Below, in pieces: positions 1 through 9,518 of a stretch of 64,000 nucleotides of DNA. The translations under genes and the position numbers were made by a program. This DNA comes from Antarcticibacterium sp. 1MA-6-2 (GTDB lineage Bacteria > Bacteroidota > Bacteroidia > Flavobacteriales > Flavobacteriaceae), in NCBI RefSeq assembly GCF_021535135.1, contig NZ_CP091036.1:1302001-1366000 (forward strand), read 5' to 3'. Under the pieces are notes generated by a model. It had not been told where the DNA came from. It saw only the letters and a program-made list of their open reading frames with translations, and ran no database searches. The stretch's first letter is position 1. Each line of letters begins with the position of its first letter.

Positions 1-362
1 AATTCACGATAGGCCTCCATATTCTTTACCCGTACTTTTAGATTATAATCATATTCCCCACTTACATGATAACATTCCATTACCTCAGGAAGTTTTGCAA
101 CTTCGGCTTCAAACTTCATCATATAAGCTTTCGTGTGCTGAGTCAATTTGATCTGGCAAAGAACCATAAAAGATCTCTCCACTTTTTCCGGCTCTACCAC
201 CGCAATATATCCTGAAATTACGCCATTCCTTTCCAGCCTTTTTACCCGCTCATAAATTGCGGTAACCGAAAGGTTTAATTTTGCTGAAAGTTGTTTGTTG
301 GTGATCTTACTATCCTTTTGAAGTTGTCTCAGTATTTTTATATCAATGTTATCCAGATGCAT
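1..362 (-). CDS. Lrp/AsnC family transcriptional regulator (3' end outside window)
   Basis: Reading the reverse strand from an ATG at 362 gives an open frame that runs off the left edge (about 120 codons seen). The first 50 residues are a typical AsnC-type helix-turn-helix, opening MHLDNIDIKILRQLQKDSKI and followed by a VTAIYERVKRLE recognition region. The rest matches the start of the RAM ligand-binding domain (MECYHVSGEYDYNLKVRV). Members bind amino acids and act as local activators or repressors. It is divergent from the Cys/Met PLP enzyme at 675, which is therefore its most likely target (inference). Length agrees with the first three quarters of a roughly 150-residue family. Confidence 0.9.
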   Translation of the reverse strand, partial: MHLDNIDIKILRQLQKDSKITNKQLSAKLNLSVTAIYERVKRLERNGVISGYIAVVEPEKVERSFMVLCQIKLTQHTKAYMMKFEAEVAKLPEVMECYHVSGEYDYNLKVRVKNMEAYRE

Positions 363-674
363 ACTGATTAAGTTTTAAAGTGCCAGGGCAATTATGTGTG
401 AAAAATTCAAGAACAAAACTTTTTTATTTTAAAATCCAGTGCTTAAAATAGAACATCCCACTCTATTCCGATGCATTTCCACATAAAGAAAGAGTTTAGC
501 ACCTCCCATTTCAATTACTGAAAATAAAAAAACTACATAAGCTTGCGGAGGTTCGCTTTGGGAGAAATATTTCCTATAAAAATCAAATGTGGTAGTTTTT
601 TTTTCTAAATATATCGCAATCTATTGATTAAATAATATTAAAAGTAGAGATTTGAATAGAATAAAACTAATACT
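363..674. promoter_or_regulatory. Divergent intergenic region with a candidate structured leader
   Basis: No gene is visible in these 312 AT-rich bases between the Lrp-type regulator and the PLP enzyme. Positions 528-536 (AAAAACTAC) and 592-600 (GTAGTTTTT) are perfect inverted repeats, and the second arm continues into a T run ending at 604. On the + strand this resembles an intrinsic terminator with a long apical part, about 70 nt before the start codon. It could be a leader attenuator or only a chance stem. I do not recognise a known riboswitch class. Lrp-type binding sites are likely here but cannot be read by eye. Confidence 0.35.
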
Positions 675-1889
675 ATGAAATATAAACCCGCCAATCATAT
701 CCAGGATCTCCAATACTTTGGAGAATTTGGAGGAGTAAATCCATCAATTTCAGATTCTTCTACTTATACGTTTCTTTCAGCAAAAACCATGTTTGACACT
801 TTTGAGGGGAATGCAGATGGTTGTTACTTATATTCCCGGCATTCCTCTCCCTCAAATCTTTATTTAGGAGAGGCTCTCGCTGCAATGGAAGGAACAGAAA
901 CTGCTAACGTAGCAGCATCAGGTATGGGAGCCATAACTTCAACTCTTTTACAGTTATGTATGGCAGGCGATCACGTAGTTTCCAGCAGAACAATCTATGG
1001 CGGAACCTATGCTTTTCTGAAGAATTTTGCACCCAGGTTGAATATTACCACTTCCTTTGTAGACATTACTAAACCGGAAGCTGTGGAAGCAGCTGTCACA
1101 AAAAATACAAAAGTGTTGTACTGTGAATCTGTAAGCAATCCCTTGCTTGAAGTTGCAGATATTGAAGCCCTGTCTAAAATTGCAAAAAAGCACAATCTCA
1201 CTCTTGTTGTAGACAATACTTTTTCACCACTGTCAATAACTCCAAAAGAACTTGGTGCCGATGTTATTATACACAGCCTCACCAAATTTATAAATGGTAG
1301 TAGTGACACGGTGGGCGGAGTTACCTGTGGATCCCAAAATTTCATCAACTCCCTTAGAAGCGTAAATGATGGTGCCAATATGCTGCTAGGACCTACTATG
1401 GATAGTTTACGCTCTGCCTCTATTCTTAAAAATATGAGGACACTACATATAAGAATGAAACAGCACAGTAATAATGCAATGTATCTGGCTCAAAAATTTG
1501 AAGAAGATGGATTAAGAACAGTTTATCCCGGACTTCCCTCCCACCCCAGTCATGAACTTTTCAAAAGGATGATGAATCCGGATTACGGTTTTGGCGGAAT
1601 GTTAACTATAGATGTTGGAACCCTGGACAAAGCCAATGAATTAATGGAATTAATGCAGAATGAGAATCTTGGATATCTTGCCGTGAGTCTCGGGTTTTAT
1701 AAAACCTTGTTCAGCGCACCCGGAAGTTCCACTTCTTCAGAAATTCCTCTTGAAGAACAGAAAGAGATGGGATTAACCGATGGCCTTATCAGGTTCTCGA
1801 TTGGACTGGATAATGATATTGAAAGAACATACCAGCGAATGAAAGCCTGTATGGAAAAAGTAGAAATACTGGCTTTACAGGAAAACTAA
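675..1889 (+). CDS. Cys/Met-metabolism PLP enzyme, methionine gamma-lyase-like
   Basis: A 404-residue fold-type I PLP enzyme of the Cys/Met metabolism family (cystathionine gamma-synthase/lyase, methionine gamma-lyase, homocysteine desulfhydrase). Visible hallmarks are SGMGAITSTLL for cofactor phosphate binding, DNTFSP with the PLP-binding Asp near residue 180, and SLTK with the Schiff-base Lys near residue 204. The C-terminal part contains the usual LIRFSIGLD strand. The N-terminal residues (YSRHSSPS) resemble methionine gamma-lyases, which release methanethiol, ammonia and 2-oxobutyrate from methionine, but substrate cannot be settled from sequence alone. It is transcribed away from an Lrp-type regulator and followed by a terminator, so it is probably monocistronic. 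A distinct second family member lies at 37556. Confidence 0.85.
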   Translation: MKYKPANHIQDLQYFGEFGGVNPSISDSSTYTFLSAKTMFDTFEGNADGCYLYSRHSSPSNLYLGEALAAMEGTETANVAASGMGAITSTLLQLCMAGDHVVSSRTIYGGTYAFLKNFAPRLNITTSFVDITKPEAVEAAVTKNTKVLYCESVSNPLLEVADIEALSKIAKKHNLTLVVDNTFSPLSITPKELGADVIIHSLTKFINGSSDTVGGVTCGSQNFINSLRSVNDGANMLLGPTMDSLRSASILKNMRTLHIRMKQHSNNAMYLAQKFEEDGLRTVYPGLPSHPSHELFKRMMNPDYGFGGMLTIDVGTLDKANELMELMQNENLGYLAVSLGFYKTLFSAPGSSTSSEIPLEEQKEMGLTDGLIRFSIGLDNDIERTYQRMKACMEKVEILALQEN

Positions 1890-1913
1890 GAAATGATTAG
1901 TTTGATTTTGGAA

Positions 1914-1947
1914 AAGGGAGACGGGGATAACACGTCTCCCTTTTTTT
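1914..1947 (+). terminator. Rho-independent terminator after the PLP enzyme
   Basis: GGGAGACG and CGTCTCCC form an 8-bp stem around a short loop (GGGATAACA region), preceded by AAAA and followed by seven T residues. Confidence 0.85.
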
Positions 1948-2159
1948 CTAATGACTTGTGTTTCTATTGTTTATTAGTAGATAACAATTTATTAAGCTCT
2001 ATTTTTCTCAATTATTAATGCGTACTCTTCCTGTTGATTTCAGCTATAGGTTGCAAAATTTCGGTTAAAATCGTAACATTACAAACCAAAATTCAAGCAA
2101 CACTAAATTTGGTAACCTTCAGAATAATTAAAATCTGAAAGTCCTTACACCTAACGTTA

Positions 2160-3639
2160 ATGGAGAACCAGGATACTTCCTTCGCAAATGAGCCTATCGT
2201 AGAAAACAGAGAACTTAATATTTGGGAAGCTTTATTACCAGTAGTAGCTCTGGTGGCCATGTTAGCTTTTAATGTTTATGTGTACGGAGATGATTCTCTA
2301 AGTGGTTCAAATCAATTCATCCTTTTACTGGGAGGTGCTATCGCGGCTATTGTAGGATACTTTAATAAAGTAAAGTATGATGTAATAATAGATGCTATTG
2401 CAGGAAACATTCAGAGTACTGCAGGTGCTATTTTAATACTTTTAATGGTAGGAGCTTTAGCAGGAACCTGGCTGGTTAGCGGGATCATACCCACGATGAT
2501 CTATTACGGACTTCAAATTTTAAATCCAACCATTTTTCTGGCAGCGTGTGTCATTATATGTTCTGTAATCTCTGTGGCTACCGGAAGCAGCTGGACAACA
2601 TCAGCAACCGTAGGGATAGCACTCATTGGTATTGCAGAAGCATTAGGAATTTCAGCAGGAATGACGGCTTAGCGCCATTTTATCGGGAGCTTATTTTGGA
2701 GACAAACTTTCTCCCTTAAGCGATACCACCAATCTTGCACCCGCAATGGCAGGAACCGATCTTTTCACCCATATTAAGTATATGATGCTCACTACCGTTC
2801 CTACTATATTATTGACGATAGTCATTTTCATTATTATTGGGTTGAATTTGGATATCTCAGGAACTACAGATACTTCTGCAATTTTGGGATCTATTGATTC
2901 TACTTTTACAATTACTCCCTGGCTATTTTTAGTGCCCATTATTGTAATAGCTTTAATTGTAAGAAAAGTTTCTCCTTTAATTGCTCTATTATTGGGAACT
3001 CTTTTAGGTGCTTTAGCCGCTCTAATTTTCCAGCTTACGATCGTAGCACAAATTGCCGGAAGTGAAACTCTGGATTTTGTAAGCGGTTACAAGGGGATAA
3101 TGAATTCCATCACCGTAGATACTGCTGTAGTTACAGACAATGAGAATTTAAACGACCTGTTTTCCTCTGGTGGAATGGCAGGAATGTTAGGAACTATCTG
3201 GCTTATCATTTGTGCCATGGTTTTTGGTGGCGTAATGGAAGCTATTGGCGCACTGGCCACAATCAGCCGGGCTCTTCTTAATATGTTTCACACCACCTTC
3301 GGTTTGTTTGCCAGCACCGTCTTTAGTTGTCTTGCATTAAATGCAACTGCATCAGATCAATACCTGGCCATTGTAGTGCCAGGAAAAATGTTTTCCAAAG
3401 CTTACCGCGACAAAGGACTGGCTCCTGAAAATCTAAGCCGTACCCTGGAAGATTCAGGAACAGTTACTTCGGTTCTGGTACCCTGGAATACTTGTGGTGC
3501 TTATCACAGTGGAGTTCTTGGAGTACCCACTCTTTCATATGCTGCCTATGCTTTTTTTAATTATTTAAGCCCTTTTACTACTCTGCTGTTTGCAGCCTTT
3601 AGTATCAAAATTAAAGAACTTAAGACAGCAACTTCCTAA
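2160..3639 (+). CDS. nhaC: Na+/H+ antiporter, NhaC family (frameshifted at 2670)
   Basis: Inner-membrane Na+/H+ (or malate/lactate-coupled) antiporter of the NhaC family, about 490 residues with around 11 hydrophobic segments. The first piece (2160-2672) ends GISAGMTA then TAG. The second resumes one base out of register and carries the conserved GAYFGDK-SPLSDTTN motif, which on the + strand is read from about 2680. Family consensus requires Gly (AGAILSG) at the break. A GGC codon appears to have become TAGC (GCTGGC read as GCTTAGC), a +1 shift. C-terminal motifs such as ALNATASDQYL and the GTVTSVLVPWNTCGAY stretch are intact. This is the first of many breaks in this window with the same local signature, so I take the gene as functional in the cell. 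Confidence 0.85.
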
Positions 3640-3739
3640 GTCTCAAATTCCTATAAATTAACTTATAGAAATTTCCTATGTAAAATTTTGCCACCTATAA
3701 GCAAAGACTATTCTTTAATAGGAATTAAAAATTTTTACC

Positions 3740-3771
3740 CCTTTTTTAAGACGTGTTAATCCATAAATTTG
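3740..3771 (+). promoter_or_regulatory. Promoter of the peroxiredoxin operon
   Basis: TAAATTTG at 3764-3771 matches the Bacteroidota -7 consensus TAnnTTTG exactly. It lies 36 bases before the chosen ATG at 3808. The T-rich stretch around 3741-3746 sits where a -33 element is expected, but no clear TTTG is present. Confidence 0.55.
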
Positions 3772-3807
3772 CACACGAAAAATAATAACAACTTAAACAA
3801 TATATTT

Positions 3808-4452
3808 ATGGCTTTAGTAGGAAGAAAATTTCCAAATTTAAGTGTAAACGCAATGGACGAAATGGGTGATACTTTCAAGTTAAATGTTCTTGAAGAGGCT
3901 CAAAAGAACAATAAAAAAGTTTTGCTCTTCTGGTATCCTAAAGATTTCACTTTTGTTTGCCCAACTGAACTTCATGCTTTCCAGGAAGCTTTGGGGGAAT
4001 TTGAGAAAAGAAATGTAAAAGTTATTGGAGCTTCCTGTGATACAGCTGAAGTTCACTTTGCCTGGTTGAACACGGCAAAGGACAATGGCGGAATTGAAGG
4101 TGTGACTTATCCTATCCTTGCAGATTCTAACAGAAATCTTAGTTCTCAACTTGGTATTCTGGACATTACTAATGAAAATTATGACGAAGAAACAGGTGCC
4201 GTAACAGTAGAAGGAGACAACGTGACTTATCGCGCAACATATCTTGTTGACGAAGAGGGAACGATCTTTCACGAAAGCGTAAACCATATGCCACTTGGTA
4301 GAAATGTAAAAGAATTTTTGCGCCTTATTGATGCTTACACTCATGTACAGGAAAAAGGAGAAGTATGTCCTGCAAACTGGGAAGAAGGTAAAGAGGCAAT
4401 GAATGCCAACCGTGAAGGTGTTGCCTCTTATTTGAGCTCAAGCGTAAACTAA
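3808..4452 (+). CDS. 2-Cys peroxiredoxin (AhpC/Prx1 type)
   Basis: Cytosolic typical 2-Cys peroxiredoxin of 214 residues reducing H2O2, organic peroxides and peroxynitrite. The peroxidatic Cys is at about residue 51 in DFTFVCPTEL and the resolving Cys near residue 187 in GEVCPANW. I chose ATG 3808 because an upstream alternative TTG start lies inside the promoter -7 box, and because family members begin MALVGRKFP. The C-terminal tail after the resolving Cys has the YL motif typical of oxidation-sensitive enzymes. The next genes, a thioredoxin-like protein and DUF6952, are close enough to be co-transcribed, and the thioredoxin is the obvious candidate reductant (inference). Confidence 0.92.
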   Translation: MALVGRKFPNLSVNAMDEMGDTFKLNVLEEAQKNNKKVLLFWYPKDFTFVCPTELHAFQEALGEFEKRNVKVIGASCDTAEVHFAWLNTAKDNGGIEGVTYPILADSNRNLSSQLGILDITNENYDEETGAVTVEGDNVTYRATYLVDEEGTIFHESVNHMPLGRNVKEFLRLIDAYTHVQEKGEVCPANWEEGKEAMNANREGVASYLSSSVN

Positions 4453-4464
4453 AAAACATACAAT

Positions 4465-4779
4465 ATGGTAAAAGAACTGGAACAGGATAATTTGAATGAG
4501 ATAGTTGAAGGAAGTGAGACAGTAGTTGTTCAGTATATGGCCGGGTGGTGTGGAAACTGCCGCGTTATGAAACCAAAATTTAAAAAACTGGCGGGTGAAA
4601 ATCAGCAGGCTACATTTATAATGGTAGATGCTGAAAAGTTTCCCGAATCTCGCAAAATGGCAAATGTGAACAACCTTCCAACCTTTGCAGCTTTTAAGAA
4701 TGGAAGTTTAATAAATCAGGTGCAAACTAATAAGTTTGACCTTTTAAAAGATCTAGTAAATGAAGTTACCAGTAATTAG
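4465..4779 (+). CDS. Thioredoxin-like protein
   Basis: A 104-residue thioredoxin-fold protein with active site WCGNC at about residues 28-32 (WCGPC in classical thioredoxins; Asn replaces Pro) and the cis-Pro loop NLPTFAAF near residue 72. There is no signal peptide, so it is cytosolic. The start lies 12 bases after the peroxiredoxin stop codon. Position and active site suggest it recycles the upstream peroxiredoxin. The unusual dipeptide between the cysteines will change its redox potential relative to a housekeeping TrxA. Confidence 0.85.
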   Translation: MVKELEQDNLNEIVEGSETVVVQYMAGWCGNCRVMKPKFKKLAGENQQATFIMVDAEKFPESRKMANVNNLPTFAAFKNGSLINQVQTNKFDLLKDLVNEVTSN

Positions 4780-5008
4780 ACATTTGCAACGTAACAATGA
4801 TAAACAGAAACTGGAGCATAGCATCGAAGTTTTGGAAAGTTTTACTGAACACCGTTCAGTAACCGATGAAGAAATGGATGTTATTGGGGAATTGATCTCC
4901 AACTTATGTGGTGCAGTTGAAGTACATAATATGATTGAAGAGGGAACACCGGAAAAAGATGCCTGTAACAATTTTATGAAAAAAGTTATAGGTGCCATAG
5001 ACCGTTAA
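4760..5008 (+). CDS. DUF6952 family protein
   Basis: An 82-residue soluble, mostly helical protein (MKLPVIRHLQRN to KKVIGAIDR). It overlaps the end of the thioredoxin-like gene by 20 bases in another frame, implying translational coupling. I recognise it as the small protein that follows peroxiredoxin and thioredoxin genes in flavobacteria (DUF6952). Its function is unknown. Two cysteines (SNLCGAV and KDACNN) are present, but no thioredoxin motif. Confidence 0.7.
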   Translation: MKLPVIRHLQRNNDKQKLEHSIEVLESFTEHRSVTDEEMDVIGELISNLCGAVEVHNMIEEGTPEKDACNNFMKKVIGAIDR

Positions 5009-5027
5009 AACCTAAATATTAATCCTT

Positions 5028-5070
5028 TAGAAAGGCTGTTTTAATTTTTAAAACAGCCTTTCTTGTTTTT
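5028..5070 (+). terminator. Terminator of the prx-trx-DUF6952 operon
   Basis: AAAGGCTGTTTTAA and TTAAAACAGCCTTT form a long perfect stem with a short A/T loop, followed by C and TTGTTTTT. Confidence 0.85.
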
Positions 5071-5140
5071 ATGATAATTTTAGTAAAAGCCTGTGTCATA
5101 AGCATTAATTTTAGGTATCAACAAAAAAATCCTGAATACA

Positions 5141-5641
5141 ATGTCACAAATCACATTAAAAGATAAAAAAATTAATACGTACGGCAATTTGCCTGAGACC
5201 GGAGAAAAAGCACCTCACTTTGAACTTGTTCGTTCTGATCTTTCTACTGCAACTTTAAAAGACTTTAGAGGAAAAAGGGTCATTATGAATATTTTTCCAA
5301 GTATAGATACCAATGTGTGCGCAACTTCGGTTCGAAATTTTAATGAAAGGGCATCTAAATTAAATAATACCGAGATCCTGTGTATTTCCAGAGATCTTCC
5401 CTTTGCCCAAAAAAGATTTGTAGATGATGAAGGTCTAAAAAATGTCACAAATCTATCTGATTTTCGCCAGGGTGATTTTGGAAAAGACTATGGAGTCGAA
5501 ATGATAGATGGTCCTATGGCAGGCCTTTTATCACGCGTGGTAATAGTTCTGGACGAGGAGGGAAAGGTTCTGCACAGCCAACAGGTAGGAGATATTGGAG
5601 ATGAGCCCGATTACCTTTCGGCGCTCAAATCGCTGCTGTAA
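5141..5641 (+). CDS. tpx: Thiol peroxidase Tpx lacking the usual resolving cysteine
   Basis: Atypical 2-Cys peroxiredoxin of the Tpx family (166 residues) that reduces lipid and alkyl hydroperoxides. The peroxidatic Cys is near residue 60 in IDTNVCATSVR, and the catalytic Arg region and PLSRVVIVLDEEG-like strand are present (here GLLSRVV). Characterised Tpx enzymes carry a resolving Cys in a DLPFAQ-RFC motif. Here that motif reads DLPFAQKRFV, so the resolving Cys is Val (residue about 94). Only Cys81 (ILCISRD), conserved but not resolving in E. coli, remains besides Cys60. It may work as a 1-Cys enzyme. The next gene starts inside its stop codon (TAATG). Confidence 0.88.
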   Translation: MSQITLKDKKINTYGNLPETGEKAPHFELVRSDLSTATLKDFRGKRVIMNIFPSIDTNVCATSVRNFNERASKLNNTEILCISRDLPFAQKRFVDDEGLKNVTNLSDFRQGDFGKDYGVEMIDGPMAGLLSRVVIVLDEEGKVLHSQQVGDIGDEPDYLSALKSLL

Positions 5642-6021
5642 TGCGCAATAGTTTTCTGGGAAAAAGAATAAGAGGCGGCGGTTACGCTATAAAAGGTGCC
5701 TGGATTTTACTTAAATCTGAACCTAGTATACAAGTCCAGGCAGTCATTTCTATAGTAGTAACCGTTGCAGGATTTTATTTTGATATTACCCGAACAGAAT
5801 GGATGTTCCAAATTTTTGCAATAGGCCTCGTTCTTAGTAGCGAAGGCCTTAACAGTGCAGTGGAAGGAATAGCCGATTTTATTCATCCCGACTTTCATAC
5901 TAAAATCGGCTATATTAAAGATGTAGCTGCGGGTGCTGTACTTTTTGCTGCAGTAACAGCCATATTTATTGCTTGGCTTTATTTACCTGCCCTATATTTT
6001 TTAATCTATTTCCCTAAATGA
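5641..6021 (+). CDS. Diacylglycerol kinase family (undecaprenol kinase type)
   Basis: Small integral membrane lipid kinase, 126 residues, with the DgkA-family signature EGLNSAVEGIAD at about residues 67-78 and the KDVAAGAVL helix near residue 97. Three hydrophobic segments are visible. It resembles the Gram-positive/Bacteroidota undecaprenol or diacylglycerol kinases that act on the membrane-embedded alcohol with ATP. It overlaps the Tpx stop codon by one base and the next gene's start by four (ATGA), so the three genes are probably translated from one message. Why a lipid kinase is coupled to tpx is not evident. Confidence 0.85.
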   Translation: MRNSFLGKRIRGGGYAIKGAWILLKSEPSIQVQAVISIVVTVAGFYFDITRTEWMFQIFAIGLVLSSEGLNSAVEGIADFIHPDFHTKIGYIKDVAAGAVLFAAVTAIFIAWLYLPALYFLIYFPK

Positions 6022-7005
6022 AAATTTTATTTCTCGTTCTCGCTTTAATTACTTCTATTTCCTGGGCACAGGATGTGGAGGAGCGGGATATTTTGTTAAC
6101 TAATTATAAATATCCATATCCGGTTGAATATTTTGAAATAAAAGCACAGCAGGAGATATATTCTATGGCCTATATGTTCCTAGAAGCTCCAGAACCTAAT
6201 GGAGTAGTAGTTAGCCTTCTTCACGGGAAAAATTTTAACGGTGCATATTGGGGTACAACTATAGAAGCTTTAATTAAAAATGGATACAATGTTCTTGTTC
6301 CTGATCAAATTGGATTTGGCAAATCTTCAAAACCTGAATATTTCCAATTTACATTTCAGCAACTCGCTCTAAATACAAGAAATCTACTTGATTCCCTCAA
6401 CATAAACAAAACTGTAGTTTTGGGACATTCTATGGGAGGAATGCTCGCCACGCGCTTCGCTCTCATGTACCCGGAAAAAACGGAAAAATTAATACTTCTT
6501 AATCCCATTGGACTTGAAGACTGGAAACTCAAAGTTCCCTATCAAAGTGTTGACGACTGGTATCAAAATCAGCTGAAACAGGACTATTCGGGAATTAAAG
6601 CCTATCAACAGGAGAATTATTACGCGGGAGACTGGAACGAAGATTATGCGGAATGGGCAAAATTACTGGCTTAGTTGGACCTTCAATGAAAATTATCCAT
6701 TGATCGCCTGGAACTCTGCTCTCACGTATGACATGATCTTCACCCAACCCGTTGTGTATGAATTTAAAGAATTACAGGTCCCTACCCTCCTAATCATTGG
6801 CACCCGGGATAGAACCGCTCTTGGTAAAAATCTGGTTTCTGAAGAGGTTAAAAAGACGATGGGACTTTATGACCAATTGGGGGAAATCACTCGAGATAAA
6901 ATTCCTAATGCGCAATTGGTAGAAATTGAAAATGTAGGACATCTTCCACATATAGAAGCCTTTGATAAATTCATCGATCCACTCCTGGAATATTTAAAGA
7001 AATAA
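6018..7005 (+). CDS. Secreted alpha/beta hydrolase (frameshifted at 6672)
   Basis: An alpha/beta-hydrolase fold protein of about 329 residues with an N-terminal signal peptide (ILFLVLALITSISWAQ). The nucleophile elbow is GHSMGG near residue 137, and the oxyanion loop HGKNFNG is near residue 70. The catalytic Asp (IIGTRDRTA) and His (VGHLPH) lie in the second piece. The frame breaks at 6672: ACTGGCTTAGTTGG should probably read ACTGGCTGGTTGG (Gly codon GGT read as TAGT, +1). The start codon overlaps the kinase gene (ATGA). It is probably periplasmic; substrate unknown. Confidence 0.82.
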
Positions 7006-7088
7006 ATCGTTAGATTTGGGTAGATAAAGCAAAAAGACCATTTCAAAAATTGGTGTTCTTTTATTTATTTTAGACTAATGCTAATTTG

Positions 7089-7096
7089 TATTTTTG
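7089..7096 (+). promoter_or_regulatory. -7 box upstream of ftsK
   Basis: TATTTTTG matches TAnnTTTG and lies 21 bases before the ATG at 7118. No convincing -33 TTTG was found 19 bases upstream. Confidence 0.45.
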
Positions 7097-7117
7097 CAAA
7101 AATTCCCCAGAAGATAT

Positions 7118-9503
7118 ATGGCCAGTAAGAAAGCCTCCACTAAAAAGAAGAATCCCGCAGGCCCCAGGAAATCACCGTTGAAAGTTTCCCGACAACAAAA
7201 AGTAGTTCTGGGAAGTTTTCTAATGTTATTAGGCCTGGCGCTATTTATCGCTTTTATTTCCTTCTTATTTACCTGGCAGGCAGATCAAAGTATTTTACAG
7301 GAAGTAGGAAATCGTGAACTGGCAGCAAAAAACTGGCTGAGCAAGTTTGGAGCTTCAGTAAGTAATTTTTTTATCTATAACGGTTTTGGCCTCGCAGCAT
7401 TTATTCTGGCTGGCCTCATAACGCTGTCGGGCGTCTATCTTTTCTTCAATTTCAAATTAAAGAACCTTTTTAGCTACTGGTTTTGGGGCTTGATCATGAT
7501 GTTGTGGTGGGCCGTTTTCTTCGGATTTTTTGCCGGAAGCAGTACGCTTTTAGGGGGCAGAGTTGGTTTTGAAGTAAATGATTATTTGCAGGATTACATT
7601 GGTTTTATAGGAACAATACTACTGCTCACTTTCCTTTTCATAATATATTTCGTCATTAGGTTAAAGATTACTCCTGAAATGATTGGATCTTATCTTCAGT
7701 CCAAAAAGGAAAGTTTTTCAGATGATTTTGAGAACAAACCAACTTCAGCAAAAGTAACTACTGAAGAAAAGGACTGGGTAGAGAAAACTGTTCCGCAGAA
7801 AGAGGAAAAAATCCCGGCATTTTCTATTAATGAGGATAAACCTAAAGAAACGAGAACAGCTCCAGCTACTCCCTCTCCCACACCTGCACGTACAGCTGCA
7901 GTAACAGCTGAGGAAGATGTGCAAATGGAGGTTGAGACTGTAGAAGAGGAGGAAATGGAAGACACTCTTAGTGAAAAACTGGTGAAAGATTTTGGAGAAT
8001 TTGACCCCACCCTGGAACTTAAGAATTACAAATGGCCTACTATAGATCTTCTAAAAGATTACAACAGCAACAGTGGTGGAATAACTGTAGACCAACAGGA
8101 ACTTGAAGAAAACAAGAATACTATTGTCGCAACTCTAAAGAATTACAAGATCGAAATTGCGCAAATCAAAGCGACGGTTGGACCAACGGTTACCCTTTAC
8201 GAAATAGTACCTGAAGCCGGAATCAGGATTTCCAAGATCAAAAACCTGGAAGACGATATTGCTCTTTCACTTTCGGCATTAGGGATACGTATTATTGCCC
8301 CTATTCCTGGAAAAGGAACTATTGGTATAGAAGTTCCCAATAAAAATTCGACCATTGTCTCTATGAGATCTGTAATTGCATCTCCTAAATTTCAAAAGGC
8401 CGAGATGGAATTACCTATGGCACTTGGAAAGACAATTTCCAATGAAACATTTGTTGTAGATCTTGCAAAAATGCCTCACCTTTTAATGGCGGGTGCTACA
8501 GGTCAGGGAAAATCTGTTGGACTTAACGCCATTCTTACTTCTCTTCTTTACTGTAAACATCCTGCGGAAGTAAAATTTGTGTTGGTTGATCCAAAAAAGG
8601 TGGAGCTTACTCTTTTCAATAAGATTGAACGTCACTACCTCGCAAAATTACCTAATACGGAAGATGCTATTATTACTGACAATACTAAGGTAATCAATAC
8701 CCTGAATTCTCTATGTATTGAAATGGATGACCGTTACAACCTGTTGAAGGATGCGATGGTGAGAAACATAAAAGAGTACAACGTAAAATTTAAAGCCAGA
8801 AAACTTAATCCTGAACAGGGCCATAAATTTCTACCATATATCATCCTTGTGGTCGATGAATTTGCAGATCTTATTATGACTGCTTAAAGAAGTGGAAACC
8901 CCCATAGCGCGTCTGGCACAATTAGCACGGGCAATAGGTATCCATTTGATTATTGCCACTCAAAGACCATCGGTAAACGTAATTACAGGTATTATAAAAG
9001 CTAACTTCCCTGCCAGAATAGCCTTTAGGGTAACTTCCAAAATTGACTCCCGTACTATTCTTGACAATCAGGGAGCAGACCAGTTGATTGGGCGCGGGGA
9101 TATGTTATTTACCCAGGGAAATGATCTAATACGTTTACAATGTGCTTTTGTAGATACTCCTGAAGTGGATAGAATAACTGAGTTTATTGGTTCCCAAAAG
9201 GCTTATCCTGATGCTCACCTCCTGCCGGAATATGAGACAGAGGAAAGTGGCACAGGACTTGATATTGATGTGAGCGAACGCGATAAACTGTTTCGTGAAG
9301 CTGCAGAAGTTATAGTAATAGCTCAACAGGGATCTGCTTCTTTACTTCAAAGAAAATTAAAGTTAGGTTACAACCGTGCAGGAAGGTTAATAGATCAATT
9401 AGAAGCCGCCGGGGTTGTAGGACCATTTGAAGGAAGTAAAGCGAGACAGGTATTGGTTACAGATATCGCTTCATTAGATCAATTGCTAAACGATGAAGCA
9501 TAA
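7118..9503 (+). CDS. ftsK: DNA translocase FtsK/SpoIIIE (frameshifted at 8885)
   Basis: Septal DNA translocase, about 795 residues. Four membrane segments lie in the first 190 residues, then an acidic linker rich in E, T and P. The motor follows, with Walker A (AGATGQGKS) at about 455, Walker B (ILVVDEFADL) near 582 and ATQRPSVNVITG. The C-terminal winged-helix gamma domain (GSASLLQRKLKLGYNRAGRL) binds KOPS-type sites and contacts XerD. I chose ATG 7118 over an upstream TTG because it follows the -7 box. At 8885 the family requires MTAGKEVETPIARLAQ but the window reads MTA then TAA; the Gly codon and a neighbouring base are lost, leaving GCTTAAAG. ftsK is normally essential, so this is probably an error. 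Confidence 0.9.
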
Positions 9504-9518
9504 ATAAAACAAAGAAAA

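Noticed and set aside
3769..3807. TTG start 13 codons upstream for the peroxiredoxin
   Set aside because: It overlaps the -7 box and would precede the predicted transcription start; family N-terminus starts at 3808.
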